A stretch of DNA of 64,000 bases from Capitulum mitella (Eukaryota > Arthropoda > Thecostraca > Pollicipedomorpha > Pollicipedidae), in assembly GCA_030062745.1 (NCBI GenBank), contig CP099844.1:19096596-19160595 (forward strand), in the 5' to 3' direction. Positions 59,869-64,000 of the stretch are shown here, in pieces (position 1 is the stretch's first letter; every line of letters begins with the position of its first letter). Both the position numbers and the translations under genes were made by a program. The notes under the pieces are model-generated. The model did not search any database. It was given only the letters and a program-made list of their open reading frames with translations, and was not told the origin of the DNA.

Positions 59869-60084
59869 GTGTAGGCATGCAAATATACACGTATATTTGG
59901 AAGTAAAACATATCAAAACGGCATCAAAAAGGTTGTGCAATAGCAACCTGGAGGTTAACGAGACAAAACGGCATCAGCATCGTCTCCCAGCCGCTGCTCC
60001 CTCGGGCGCCTGCTCACCCCGCTGGGCGTCCGCTCCGCTGGTCATCACCAGCAGCAGCACCAGCACCAGCGCTGGCAGCCTCAT
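26142..60084 (-). CDS. HSPG2: Perlecan-type basement membrane proteoglycan core protein (40 coding exons)
   Basis: Secreted basement-membrane scaffold protein. Exons in transcript order (high-low): 60084-60018, 57547-57431, 56383-56252, 55921-55793, 55107-54954, 54497-54248, 54033-53821, 53312-53166, 52533-52361, 51791-51668, 51062-50914, 49823-49687, 49112-49042, 44965-44825, 44320-44183, 43604-43467, 43217-43015, 42684-42588, 42098-41970, 41557-41387, 40880-40690, 40337-40199, 39789-39632, 39351-39126, 38572-38498, 38006-37856, 37462-37308, 36832-36554, 36132-36035, 35460-35336, 34493-34332, 34142-33962, 33710-33573, 33030-32627, 32156-31965, 28343-28180, 27842-27746, 27498-27339, 26873-26773 and 26359-26142. 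All 39 junctions agree in phase and the sum is 6294 nt (2097 residues plus TGA). The laminin-IV and laminin-EGF section follows human perlecan domain III closely. There is no SEA module and no laminin-G domain V. Exon 11's donor lies in a repeat and is the least certain border. Confidence 0.93.
26773..28343 (-). CDS. HSPG2: Perlecan Ig modules 8-9
   Basis: Exons 28343-28180, 27842-27746, 27498-27339 and 26873-26773. Signatures are [20 protein letters not shown] with [13 protein letters not shown], and [20 protein letters not shown] with [19 protein letters not shown] 3.6-kb intron with a hAT-like element separates them from Ig7. The donor at 27339 is copied three more times downstream, only the true one retaining GT. 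Confidence 0.92.
27225..27375 (-). repeat. 36-bp tandem repeat copying the exon 38 donor (4 copies)
   Basis: Exact 36-base period: the exon-end word CTCTGAG sits at 27339, 27303, 27267 and 27231. On the minus strand the true copy reads ACTCTGAG|GTAGGT; the others read |GAAGGT and |GCAGGT. So three decayed donor copies follow the used one. Confidence 0.85.
28400..28558. repeat. 54-bp tandem repeat, about 3 copies
   Basis: The word CGGGCGACTGAC recurs at 28438, 28492 and 28547 (period 54-55). It lies in the intron just upstream of the Ig8 exon but does not copy the exon border. Confidence 0.75.
28866..31587. mobile_element. hAT-like non-autonomous element, 2.7 kb
   Basis: The left end CAGGGGCGTAGCCAGGG and the right end (reverse complement CACTGGCGTAGCCAAG) form imperfect terminal inverted repeats. 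An identical 8-base target duplication, GGTACTTC, flanks both sides (28858-28865 and 31588-31595). A CAGGG terminus with an 8-bp duplication is the hAT pattern. The interior has no transposase; most of it is a degenerate tandem array. It sits in the intron between the Ig7 and Ig8 exons. Confidence 0.85.
29260..31320. repeat. Degenerate tandem array inside the hAT-like element
   Basis: About 2 kb of drifting 30-40-base units containing versions of TCTCAGGGGCCCCTCTGGCAGT. Short spurious frames run through it. The array is bounded by non-repeated element ends on both sides. Confidence 0.7.
31965..37462 (-). CDS. HSPG2: Perlecan Ig modules 2-7
   Basis: Exons 37462-37308, 36832-36554, 36132-36035, 35460-35336, 34493-34332, 34142-33962, 33710-33573, 33030-32627 and 32156-31965 encode six I-set Ig domains (domain IV), each split across two exons. 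Strand-F signatures are [63 protein letters not shown] and [10 protein letters not shown]. The 32.6-33.0-kb exon carries a long Gly-rich linker between Ig6 and Ig7 with one Ser-Gly in acidic-poor context (DGGGSGGGG). Vertebrate perlecan has 14-21 Ig here, so this domain IV is short. Confidence 0.92.
33005..33100 (-). repeat. 55-bp duplication of the exon 34 acceptor region
   Basis: GCGGATCACCCTCC occurs at 33011 inside the exon and again at 33066 in the intron, each followed by an acceptor-like CTGGCA or CTCCAGCAG stretch. On the minus strand the upstream copy would encode SEGDPLRLR next to the true [10 protein letters not shown]. Confidence 0.7.
34540..35070. repeat. (GGTCAGA)-type degenerate short tandem repeats
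   Basis: Dense repeats of AGGTCAGAGGTCAGGTCAG variants fill this intron between the exons of Ig4. Confidence 0.75.
35600..35720 (+). mobile_element. Possible tRNA-derived SINE fragment
   Basis: TGTGGTAAGCGGATGG resembles an RNA polymerase III A box, and GGCTCGAATTTC about 14 bases later resembles a B box. The spacing is shorter than in a real tRNA, so a degenerate SINE head is the best reading. No A-rich tail was identified. Confidence 0.3.
37856..38006 (-). CDS. HSPG2: Perlecan last laminin-EGF module
   Basis: A single exon (phase 0 in, 1 out) encoding [20 protein letters not shown] and [16 protein letters not shown]. It closes the domain III-like section and switches to phase 1, the phase used by the following Ig exons. 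A tRNA-promoter-like word on the plus strand begins about 20 bases beyond its acceptor. Confidence 0.9.
38498..40880 (-). CDS. HSPG2: Perlecan LE half-module plus laminin-IV module 3
   Basis: Exons 40880-40690, 40337-40199, 39789-39632, 39351-39126 and 38572-38498. They start with [19 protein letters not shown] and [13 protein letters not shown], then the third L4 domain: [60 protein letters not shown]. The end is [13 protein letters not shown]. An Ala/Pro-rich insert ([14 protein letters not shown]) sits in the 39.2-kb exon. The 40.9-kb exon acceptor is the seed of an exact 37-bp repeat ladder. Confidence 0.92.
39790..39990. repeat. GCGTCAGACGG-type short tandem repeats
   Basis: Degenerate 11-13-base units (CGTCAGACGGCGTCAGACGACGTCA and variants) begin within about 30 bases of the exon 23 acceptor at 39789 and extend 180 bases into the intron. 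Confidence 0.75.
40870..41255 (-). repeat. 37-bp tandem repeat copying the exon 21 acceptor (about 10 copies)
   Basis: Exact 37-base period: border equivalents at 40880 (used), 40917, 40954, 40991, 41028, 41065, 41102, 41139, 41176 and 41213. On the minus strand each unit reads TCACCACAG|GCCAGTGTCCAGGG, that is an acceptor plus codons resembling the true start ANVQGDRC (copies give ASVQGDRC). The copies are nearly identical, so the expansion is recent. Confidence 0.93.
41387..42098 (-). CDS. HSPG2: Perlecan laminin-EGF array 2
   Basis: Exons 42098-41970 and 41557-41387, both phase 0-0. They encode [38 protein letters not shown], then [18 protein letters not shown] and [21 protein letters not shown]. 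The array is shorter than in human perlecan: the CFLDTDG-type LE module between these segments is absent. The first exon's acceptor is repeated three times upstream. Confidence 0.9.
42098..42235 (-). repeat. 64-66-bp repeat copying the exon 19 acceptor (3 copies)
   Basis: Border equivalents at 42098 (used), 42164 and 42228. Each copy has TTGCAG or TGCACG followed by GGTTTGTCGTG-like sequence and then GTGACGTGGGCTGCAC. Copies get more divergent with distance from the exon. Confidence 0.8.
42528..42605 (-). repeat. 23-bp repeat copying the exon 18 donor (3 copies)
   Basis: CCTGTATCCGGGCGG occurs at 42588 (exon end) and 42565, with a decayed copy at 42530. On the minus strand the first two both read GGATACAGG|GTACG, so the donor word is duplicated intact. 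Confidence 0.8.
42588..44320 (-). CDS. HSPG2: Perlecan laminin-IV module 2
   Basis: Exons 44320-44183, 43604-43467, 43217-43015 and 42684-42588 encode the second L4 domain, about residues 669-860. Strong matches to human are [30 protein letters not shown] and [20 protein letters not shown]; the end is [11 protein letters not shown]. The 43.6-kb exon acceptor and the 42.6-kb exon donor each lie in a tandem repeat (see the repeat entries). Confidence 0.92.
43590..43775 (-). repeat. 79-bp repeat copying the exon 16 acceptor (3 copies)
   Basis: Exact 79-base spacing of the border: 43604 (used), 43683 and 43762. Each copy carries a CAG or CCAG acceptor and codons resembling [15 protein letters not shown] (the second copy would read [15 protein letters not shown]). 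Because 79 is not a multiple of three, the copies cannot be read as one exon. Confidence 0.85.
44825..51062 (-). CDS. HSPG2: Perlecan laminin-EGF array 1
   Basis: Exons 51062-50914, 49823-49687, 49112-49042 and 44965-44825 encode laminin-type EGF modules (about residues 502-668), with [42 protein letters not shown] and [22 protein letters not shown]. The first exon jumps from LGRCV to [10 protein letters not shown], skipping about 30 residues that human perlecan has there, so one LE module is internally shortened. The last exon leads into the second L4 module. The 49.0-to-45.0-kb intron carries a hAT-like element and other repeats. Confidence 0.87.
45300..45440 (+). repeat. Interspersed repeat fragment shared with 47025-47125
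   Basis: GTCARTGGGTAAACG, ACGGTTTTGGTC, AATGTTTACA and CCCACRAAATCA occur in the same order and spacing in both places. They are two diverged copies of one repeat in the same intron. Confidence 0.6.
46010..46335. repeat. AGGTCA-rich low-complexity repeats
   Basis: Short words AGGTCAGGTCAG and, further on, TGACCTGACCTGACATGACC. This is intronic low-complexity sequence. Confidence 0.55.
47025..47125 (+). repeat. Second copy of the 45.3-kb interspersed repeat
   Basis: Aligned to 45320-45430 as described there. A related block (GAAAGCTT...GTGATRGAA...AATGTCC) is itself duplicated around 46950 and 47150. Confidence 0.6.
47558..48388. mobile_element. hAT-like non-autonomous element, 0.83 kb
   Basis: The left end TAGGGATGCGTCGG and right end (reverse complement TAGGAATGCACCGG) are inverted repeats. 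Flanking 8-mers are GTCAAAAC (47550-47557) and GTCAAAAT (48389-48396), a target duplication with one mismatch. Sub-terminal sequence is rich in ATCCGGCC words at both ends. No transposase frame. It lies in the intron between the 49.0 and 45.0-kb perlecan exons. Confidence 0.8.
50690..50965 (-). repeat. 74-bp repeat copying the exon 11 donor (about 3.5 copies)
   Basis: CGTACTGACTGGTACTGGGG recurs at 50757, 50831 and 50905. On the minus strand each unit encodes [16 protein letters not shown] residues followed by a GTCAGTACG donor. The exon could therefore end at any of several copies; I chose the first (50914) because its phase fits exon 12. Confidence 0.85.
51230..51710 (-). repeat. 36-bp repeat copying the exon 10 donor (about 11 copies)
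   Basis: GGTGTAGCCG occurs eleven times at 33-38-base steps. On the minus strand each unit reads GGCTACACCGGACTGTCCTGTGAG|GTGAGAGA-like: the codons for GYTGLSCE plus the donor. Variants end in GTGAGAAA or GTCAAAAA but all keep GT. Only the copy at 51668 borders the real exon. Confidence 0.92.
51668..54033 (-). CDS. HSPG2: Perlecan laminin-IV module 1
   Basis: Exons 54033-53821, 53312-53166, 52533-52361 and 51791-51668 encode the first laminin-IV type A (L4) domain, about residues 283-502. Markers are [20 protein letters not shown] and [16 protein letters not shown]; the end is [13 protein letters not shown], the split laminin-EGF half that follows an L4 domain. Codon use in the 52.4-kb exon is less GC-biased than elsewhere in the gene. 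The last exon's donor starts a tandem repeat ladder at lower coordinates. Confidence 0.9.
54248..55107 (-). CDS. HSPG2: Perlecan Ig module 1
   Basis: Two exons (55107-54954 and 54497-54248) split one I-set Ig domain. The first Cys is in [20 protein letters not shown], and the second strand pair is in [16 protein letters not shown]. The segment [20 protein letters not shown] lines up with the human perlecan Ig1 residues. The second exon runs on into [13 protein letters not shown], the Cys-rich lead into the first laminin-IV module, exactly as in vertebrates. Confidence 0.9.
54545..54830. repeat. Degenerate 35-40-bp repeats in the Ig1 intron
   Basis: Drifting units of the type GTTGCRACGTYCCATCGG and CAGTRATGTTGC fill the intron between the two halves of Ig1, adjoining the acceptor of exon 6 (CTGCAACGTTC at 54498). 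Confidence 0.5.
55793..60084 (-). CDS. HSPG2: Perlecan 5' part: signal peptide and LDLa modules 1-3
   Basis: Exon 1 starts with ATG at 60084 in good context (CTCGCCATGA) and encodes [20 protein letters not shown], a clear signal peptide with cleavage near ADA-QRG. Exons 2-4 each hold one LDLa module with six cysteines and the calcium-site motif: [20 protein letters not shown] and [10 protein letters not shown]. All three exons are phase 1-1, the usual mobile-module phase. The mature N-terminus therefore begins almost directly with LDLa. Mammalian perlecan has a heparan-sulphate-bearing SEA region first and four LDLa; neither the SEA nor a fourth N-terminal LDLa is visible here. Confidence 0.9.
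57635..57830 (+). repeat. Two-copy tandem duplication of about 95 bp
   Basis: GGGCTTGCCTTTTGTCAAGCACAT at about 57638 and GGGCTTACTTTTTGTCGAGCATAT at about 57740 start the two diverged copies. Both end in GGAGAGCA. Confidence 0.65.
58541..59725 (+). mobile_element. Interspersed repeat with terminal inverted repeats, copy 2
   Basis: This is the uninterrupted copy of the family at 1721-3563. It starts ACCCGCCCCCGACTGG and ends CAGTCGGGCGCGGGT, inverted repeats of about 15 bases. It lies in the first intron of perlecan. No coding capacity was seen. Confidence 0.65.
59819..59864. repeat. (TA)n microsatellite
   Basis: About 46 bases of TA repeat in perlecan intron 1, just below the signal-peptide exon. 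Confidence 0.97.
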
Positions 60085-61042
60085 GGCGAGCGGTGGCGGT
60101 CAGCACGCCGCGGCCGGCCGGCACTGCAGGGCGCACTGACCGCCTGCAGGACCGGCGGCCAGGCCGCGGCCGCCAGGGCGGGGGCGGGGGCGGGCGCTGC
60201 AGCGGCCGCCGCGCTGCTGGCCGGCATGCCGCTCACAGAGACATAAATAAATACGCCGGGAAGGACATCGGATGCCGATACTCTGCAGCCACTGCAGGGT
60301 GACGATCGTCAGCAGCTGAGGTCAGGCTGGTGATCGGTGGCAGCTGCCGGCGGAGGTCAGGCTGAAGATTTGTGACTGCTGCCAGCTGAGATCAGGCTGA
60401 TGCCGTCCAGTCGTGGTCAAACCGGGGATGAACTGGTAACTTCGGACAATCGTCGGTGGACTTTTGCTAAAACCTAAAAATAAAAACAATAAATATGTGA
60501 AACAGCAAAATAATACCGAGTATTCATGTTTTAACGATGCTTGCTTCGGCCCGGTAATCTTCCACATCCAAATCGCAGTACCGTACAACAATTTCTGTTG
60601 TCTTTTTGTCGCCAATAATCATTTACTTTTTTGGAATTAGGGCTGAGAGACTTATCTTGAATACCAGTAATGTTTCCATCTGTAATGGAATAAATTGCTG
60701 TTGGGGAACGGATATCACTGACATGCCACATCACATGCTCTTGTTTGTTTCGCATAGGTTGTTTTTCAGGGACGTAGCCAAGAGCGGGGGGAATGGGGGC
60801 CGTGGCCGTCCCTGAGCCAAGCGGTCTGCACTAGATATTTGGTGATTTTGCAGGAGTGCGGAAGTGACCATATATACGTTGCAACAGCGAACATTTCATG
60901 CTTTTCCTGTGCGTTAAATATTAGGTCAGTTACATAAAATTGTTCCTTTTTCCTATAAATTTCGTCATATGCCAGTAGCGTATGTCAAAATTTGACATTC
61001 ACTCCTCCCCCAAGGAAAATACTTGCTACATGCCTGTTATCG

Positions 61043-61046
<4 letters not shown>
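60085..61046. other. Region upstream of perlecan ATG
   Basis: The first 150 bases above the ATG are very GC- and CpG-rich (minus-strand 5' UTR or promoter-proximal). No TATA box is obvious. At 60768 a CAGGGACGTAGCCAAG word resembles the hAT-like terminus found at 28866 and may be a solo end. Nothing else was recognised. Confidence 0.4.

Positions 61047-61137
<91 letters not shown>
61047..61137. repeat. (TC)n microsatellite
   Basis: About 90 bases of TC with a single CG interruption. Confidence 0.97.
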
Positions 61138-62384
61138 GGTACACTTCTTTTCATTTCAGAAGCAATGCGGTTTGGGATCTCAAACCATGACATACCATTT
61201 ACATCGGTGATCTCCGCCTAATTCGTCACGAAGCGGAATTGTAGTTGCACGCGCGGTGTAATGCGTCCGTTTATTTTCTGACGGCCATTTAAGTTCCTGA
61301 ACAATCTCGGCCCGGTTTAGCCGTTAGCCAAGATGAGTTGCTTCTAAAAGAGCGTATTTCCTCAAAAGATAGCATTGAGCCCTGAAATAGCACGCGAAGC
61401 GATCAAAACTGTTTACTGACTCACAGGCTTCAGTAGACGGAATGCATTTTTTTCTACTTCGCGACCCACCAAGAGGGTGAAACGTCCTTCAGCACGTCTT
61501 TACGGCAATCCTTCGTCCCCATCCGTTCCAATTTGCCGCTGTACCTTGTTCATTCAACCGATACGGAATTCCCCGTTCACTGTGGGTCGACTTGTTCGGA
61601 GACCTCCACGCGTCGATTTTAGCTGCGTAGGGAGCCTGTATGTATTTTGTCTTGAAGTCATGTCCACAGCATCTATGAGGAGCGGAAAATGAATATTTTT
61701 CAGATATCATTATTTTACGTGGGTTAAAAGGCCCTGCTGGCGTCTTAAACTCGTTACATTGATCCAATACGTTACCACCCATCTGACCATTTTAGACTGC
61801 TACTGAAGCGTCTCAAAATGCTAAAATCACTGCCAAAGCATGAAGAAAATCGAAATTGCCTGCACATCGTAAATCATTGACACCGTTCAGACGCAAGCCG
61901 CTTCGGCTCGCAACCATCTGCCGTTCACCAGCGCTGGCGAACGGGCCTCGGACGGCCGCCAGCGAAACTGACGCTCGTCCGTTCAGCTGGCGGCCGTCTG
62001 AAGCCCGTGAGCCCGAGCTACCGCTGCCGTCGGTCTGTGCCGGACCGGCTGCGTCGACTGGCGGCCGCCGGCCGGACCGCCGCCACGCCCGCCACGGCCT
62101 GCTGGCGCTGTGATGCCCCCCAGCCGGCCTGGCTACGTCATCCCCACGGCGGCCGTATCAAAACTCGAGCATTCCGGCCGGGCACGGGCCGGACCGGCCG
62201 GCAGACGGGGCAGCTGCCGTCTCCGGCGCTGGGACCTCTGCTGCCGGCGGATATCCGGCAGAAGGCACTGCCATCAGCCGCGGAGACCCACATTTAGCCA
62301 CCGCTCACCAGAAAGGCGCAGAGCGAGGACAAGTCAGTGGGCGGTTAGAAACATCCAAACTCAATTCATAGTTCCAGTCATTAT
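61138..62384. other. No gene recognised; GC-rich patch at 61900-62300
   Basis: The patch has GC-rich, CpG-rich sequence and open frames on both strands, but no recognisable domain and no convincing exon borders. It could be a promoter island or an exon of an unknown gene. Confidence 0.35.
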
Positions 62385-62800
62385 AATCATTGGCCTCATC
62401 ATCATCAGCAGCAGCAACATCAACATCACCATCACCATCATTAGCATGATCTCCATCATCACCACCACCACTTCACAATCGTCGTCGCCATCACTATCAT
62501 CGTCGTCGTCGAGGGGCGCAGCCAGGATTTTCTTAAGAGGGGGCCCCTTCTTAAGAAAATCCTCCGGGGGCCGGAGCTCATACGATGCTCAAATGAGTAC
62601 TAAAATCATACCAAAACCGCCTGCTGGGCAGACGATGTGCAATGAGTTTAAATAAAAAATGCAGCCTAAGGGGGAGGGGCGAGTCCTTCCTCCTCTGGCT
62701 GGGTGTCGTCATCGTCGTCACCGTCGTCGCCGTCATCATCATCACCATCATCATCATCATTGTCATCACGACAACCATCATCATCACATCAATGATAACA
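62385..62800. repeat. ATC/CAT trinucleotide repeats in two blocks
   Basis: Imperfect CATCATCAC repeats at 62395-62512 and 62700-62790, separated by the palindrome at 62525 and a hAT-terminus-like AGGGGCGCAGCCAGG at 62511. Confidence 0.8.
62525..62562. repeat. 14-bp perfect inverted repeat
   Basis: GGATTTTCTTAAGA and TCTTAAGAAAATCC with a ten-base GC-rich loop. Together with the adjacent AGGGGCGCAGCCA word it looks like the end of a small inverted-repeat transposon. Confidence 0.7.
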
Positions 62801-63034
62801 ATAATGAAATAGACATGTCACGTGATGTAAATCGTTGTACCTCACTGATCTGCATCCTTTACCAAGGGTGTCGATGTCTGTAAATGATTGGGGGGCCGAG
62901 CCGAGGGCTTGACAACCTAACCTCCCCAAATGTGAGTTTCCCATCGGATATATCCCGTTTTATTTTGACCAACGGAAATTTACGACTTTTATTGTCACTC
63001 TTTATCAAATAAAGAATTGCACATATCCCCATGC

Positions 63035-63097
<63 letters not shown>

Positions 63098-63118
63098 AGA
63101 GAGAGGGGAGAGAGGGGG
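63035..63118. repeat. (TA)n-(GA)n compound microsatellite
   Basis: A short TA run passes directly into a long GA run with GGGGA interruptions. Confidence 0.95.
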
Positions 63119-64000
63119 GATAGGTAAATAGCTTTAGAGTTTATTATCTACTTTCTGCCTATTTCTTATCTACTGCGGTCGTTCTTTTAGCCATTATGAC
63201 TCATTTCCCTTAAAACCGGCAGAAAACTGCGAGGGGACAAACCGACATTGGGGGGCCCAAATCAACATTGGGTTGAACAAGGCCCTGTCAAAAGAATACA
63301 CTAGACATTCCCTGTCCTCCAGAATTTTAAAAAGCTCCTATGACCTATTCACGGAACGGTGTTGCAGATCCTCACAAGCAACTTTGTTGTGAGGACGCAC
63401 AGGCTCCTGGGCTCAAGCGTTCGTGCATTGTGTCTAATCGTGTGCCTGTCGGGCGTCCGACGGTTGTCTCTCAACAGGCAAATCTTTCATAGTCTAGGCG
63501 GATTTTGGCGGATACTGTGCCGCGCTTGGCGGTGCATCCAAATTCAGATATGGCAGCCCCGTTACGGATTATCGATTTGTTGCGGGACTTTCCTCATGGC
63601 AGGGGCGGTATGATTACTAGATGGGTAGCGGGGCTGCGGAGATTATATCGTTAAACTTGTAGAACATAATATGATTATGTTTTGAATTTGGCTGTTGTAA
63701 TGACAGGTACGTTTGGATTGAATTCCGGCAAGCAAGTTGTTCTAAATCTGTATTCAGCGACGTTGGAACGTTGAAGGACTACAAGAGCTGTCGTGCGGCC
63801 TTGTTGCGGTAATTTGTTCTCATGCAGTGCATTACGAACTGATTTCATTGTGTAGAGGATTTGTCTTCTACTGAAATTTTTGGAAGCTGATTGGCTGTCT
63901 CCTAGCTTCTATGGCCTATTGTATCCAAGCCCTGACCTGCAGGCCCTCCCATTGCAAATGCTGTGCCATTTACTCAAAACCCCTTATTGTAATTGGTTGC
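63119..64000. other. Nothing recognised
   Basis: No exon-like segment, domain match or repeat was recognised on either strand. Confidence 0.4.

Noticed and set aside
62110..62655. Plus-strand frame of 181 codons
   Set aside because: Its second half is an ATC trinucleotide repeat giving Ile/Ser/Thr runs; the first half has no domain.

Overview
This is a window of animal nuclear DNA. It holds spliced genes with GT-AG introns, GC-rich coding exons in AT-richer introns, microsatellites and transposon remnants. The protein content (a three-laminin-IV perlecan, an SGLT-type transporter, IST1) and the compact perlecan point to an invertebrate, most likely an arthropod and possibly a crustacean. The species call is an inference from style only.

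Three protein genes are supported. (1) Plus strand, 7101-17705: the last ten exons of a SLC5 sodium/glucose cotransporter, 531 residues with consistent splice phases. Its 5' exons are not in the window, so positions 1-7100 are read as a long intron containing an interspersed repeat and minisatellites. (2) Minus strand, 20942-21994: IST1, an ESCRT-III regulator, as a single intact exon of 350 codons with less GC-rich codon use than its neighbours, probably a retrocopy. (3) Minus strand, 26142-60084: a perlecan (HSPG2/trol/unc-52 family) that I could assemble into 40 coding exons. All phases match and the total is 6294 nt, or 2097 residues plus stop. The protein order is signal peptide, three LDLa, one Ig, three laminin-IV modules with laminin-EGF arrays, eight more Ig, and then a C-terminal LDLa with an acidic tail and a stop. 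I find no SEA module and no laminin-G (endorepellin) domain.

Two things stand out. First, the perlecan ends in an LDLa module instead of laminin-G domains, and no laminin-G exon is visible between its stop and IST1 or beyond. Second, at least eight perlecan exon-intron junctions are the seed of tandem repeats (units 23-79 bp, 2-11 copies). Each unit copies the last or first exon codons together with the donor or acceptor site, leaving ladders of candidate splice sites. One SGLT donor shows a similar pattern.

Transposable elements include two hAT-like non-autonomous elements with terminal inverted repeats and 8-bp target duplications. One is 2.7 kb, stuffed with a degenerate tandem array, and sits in a perlecan intron. 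There are also two copies of a terminal-inverted-repeat family 57 kb apart, and a foldback element near IST1. Positions 60085-64000 are the region upstream of perlecan and hold only repeats and a GC-rich patch.
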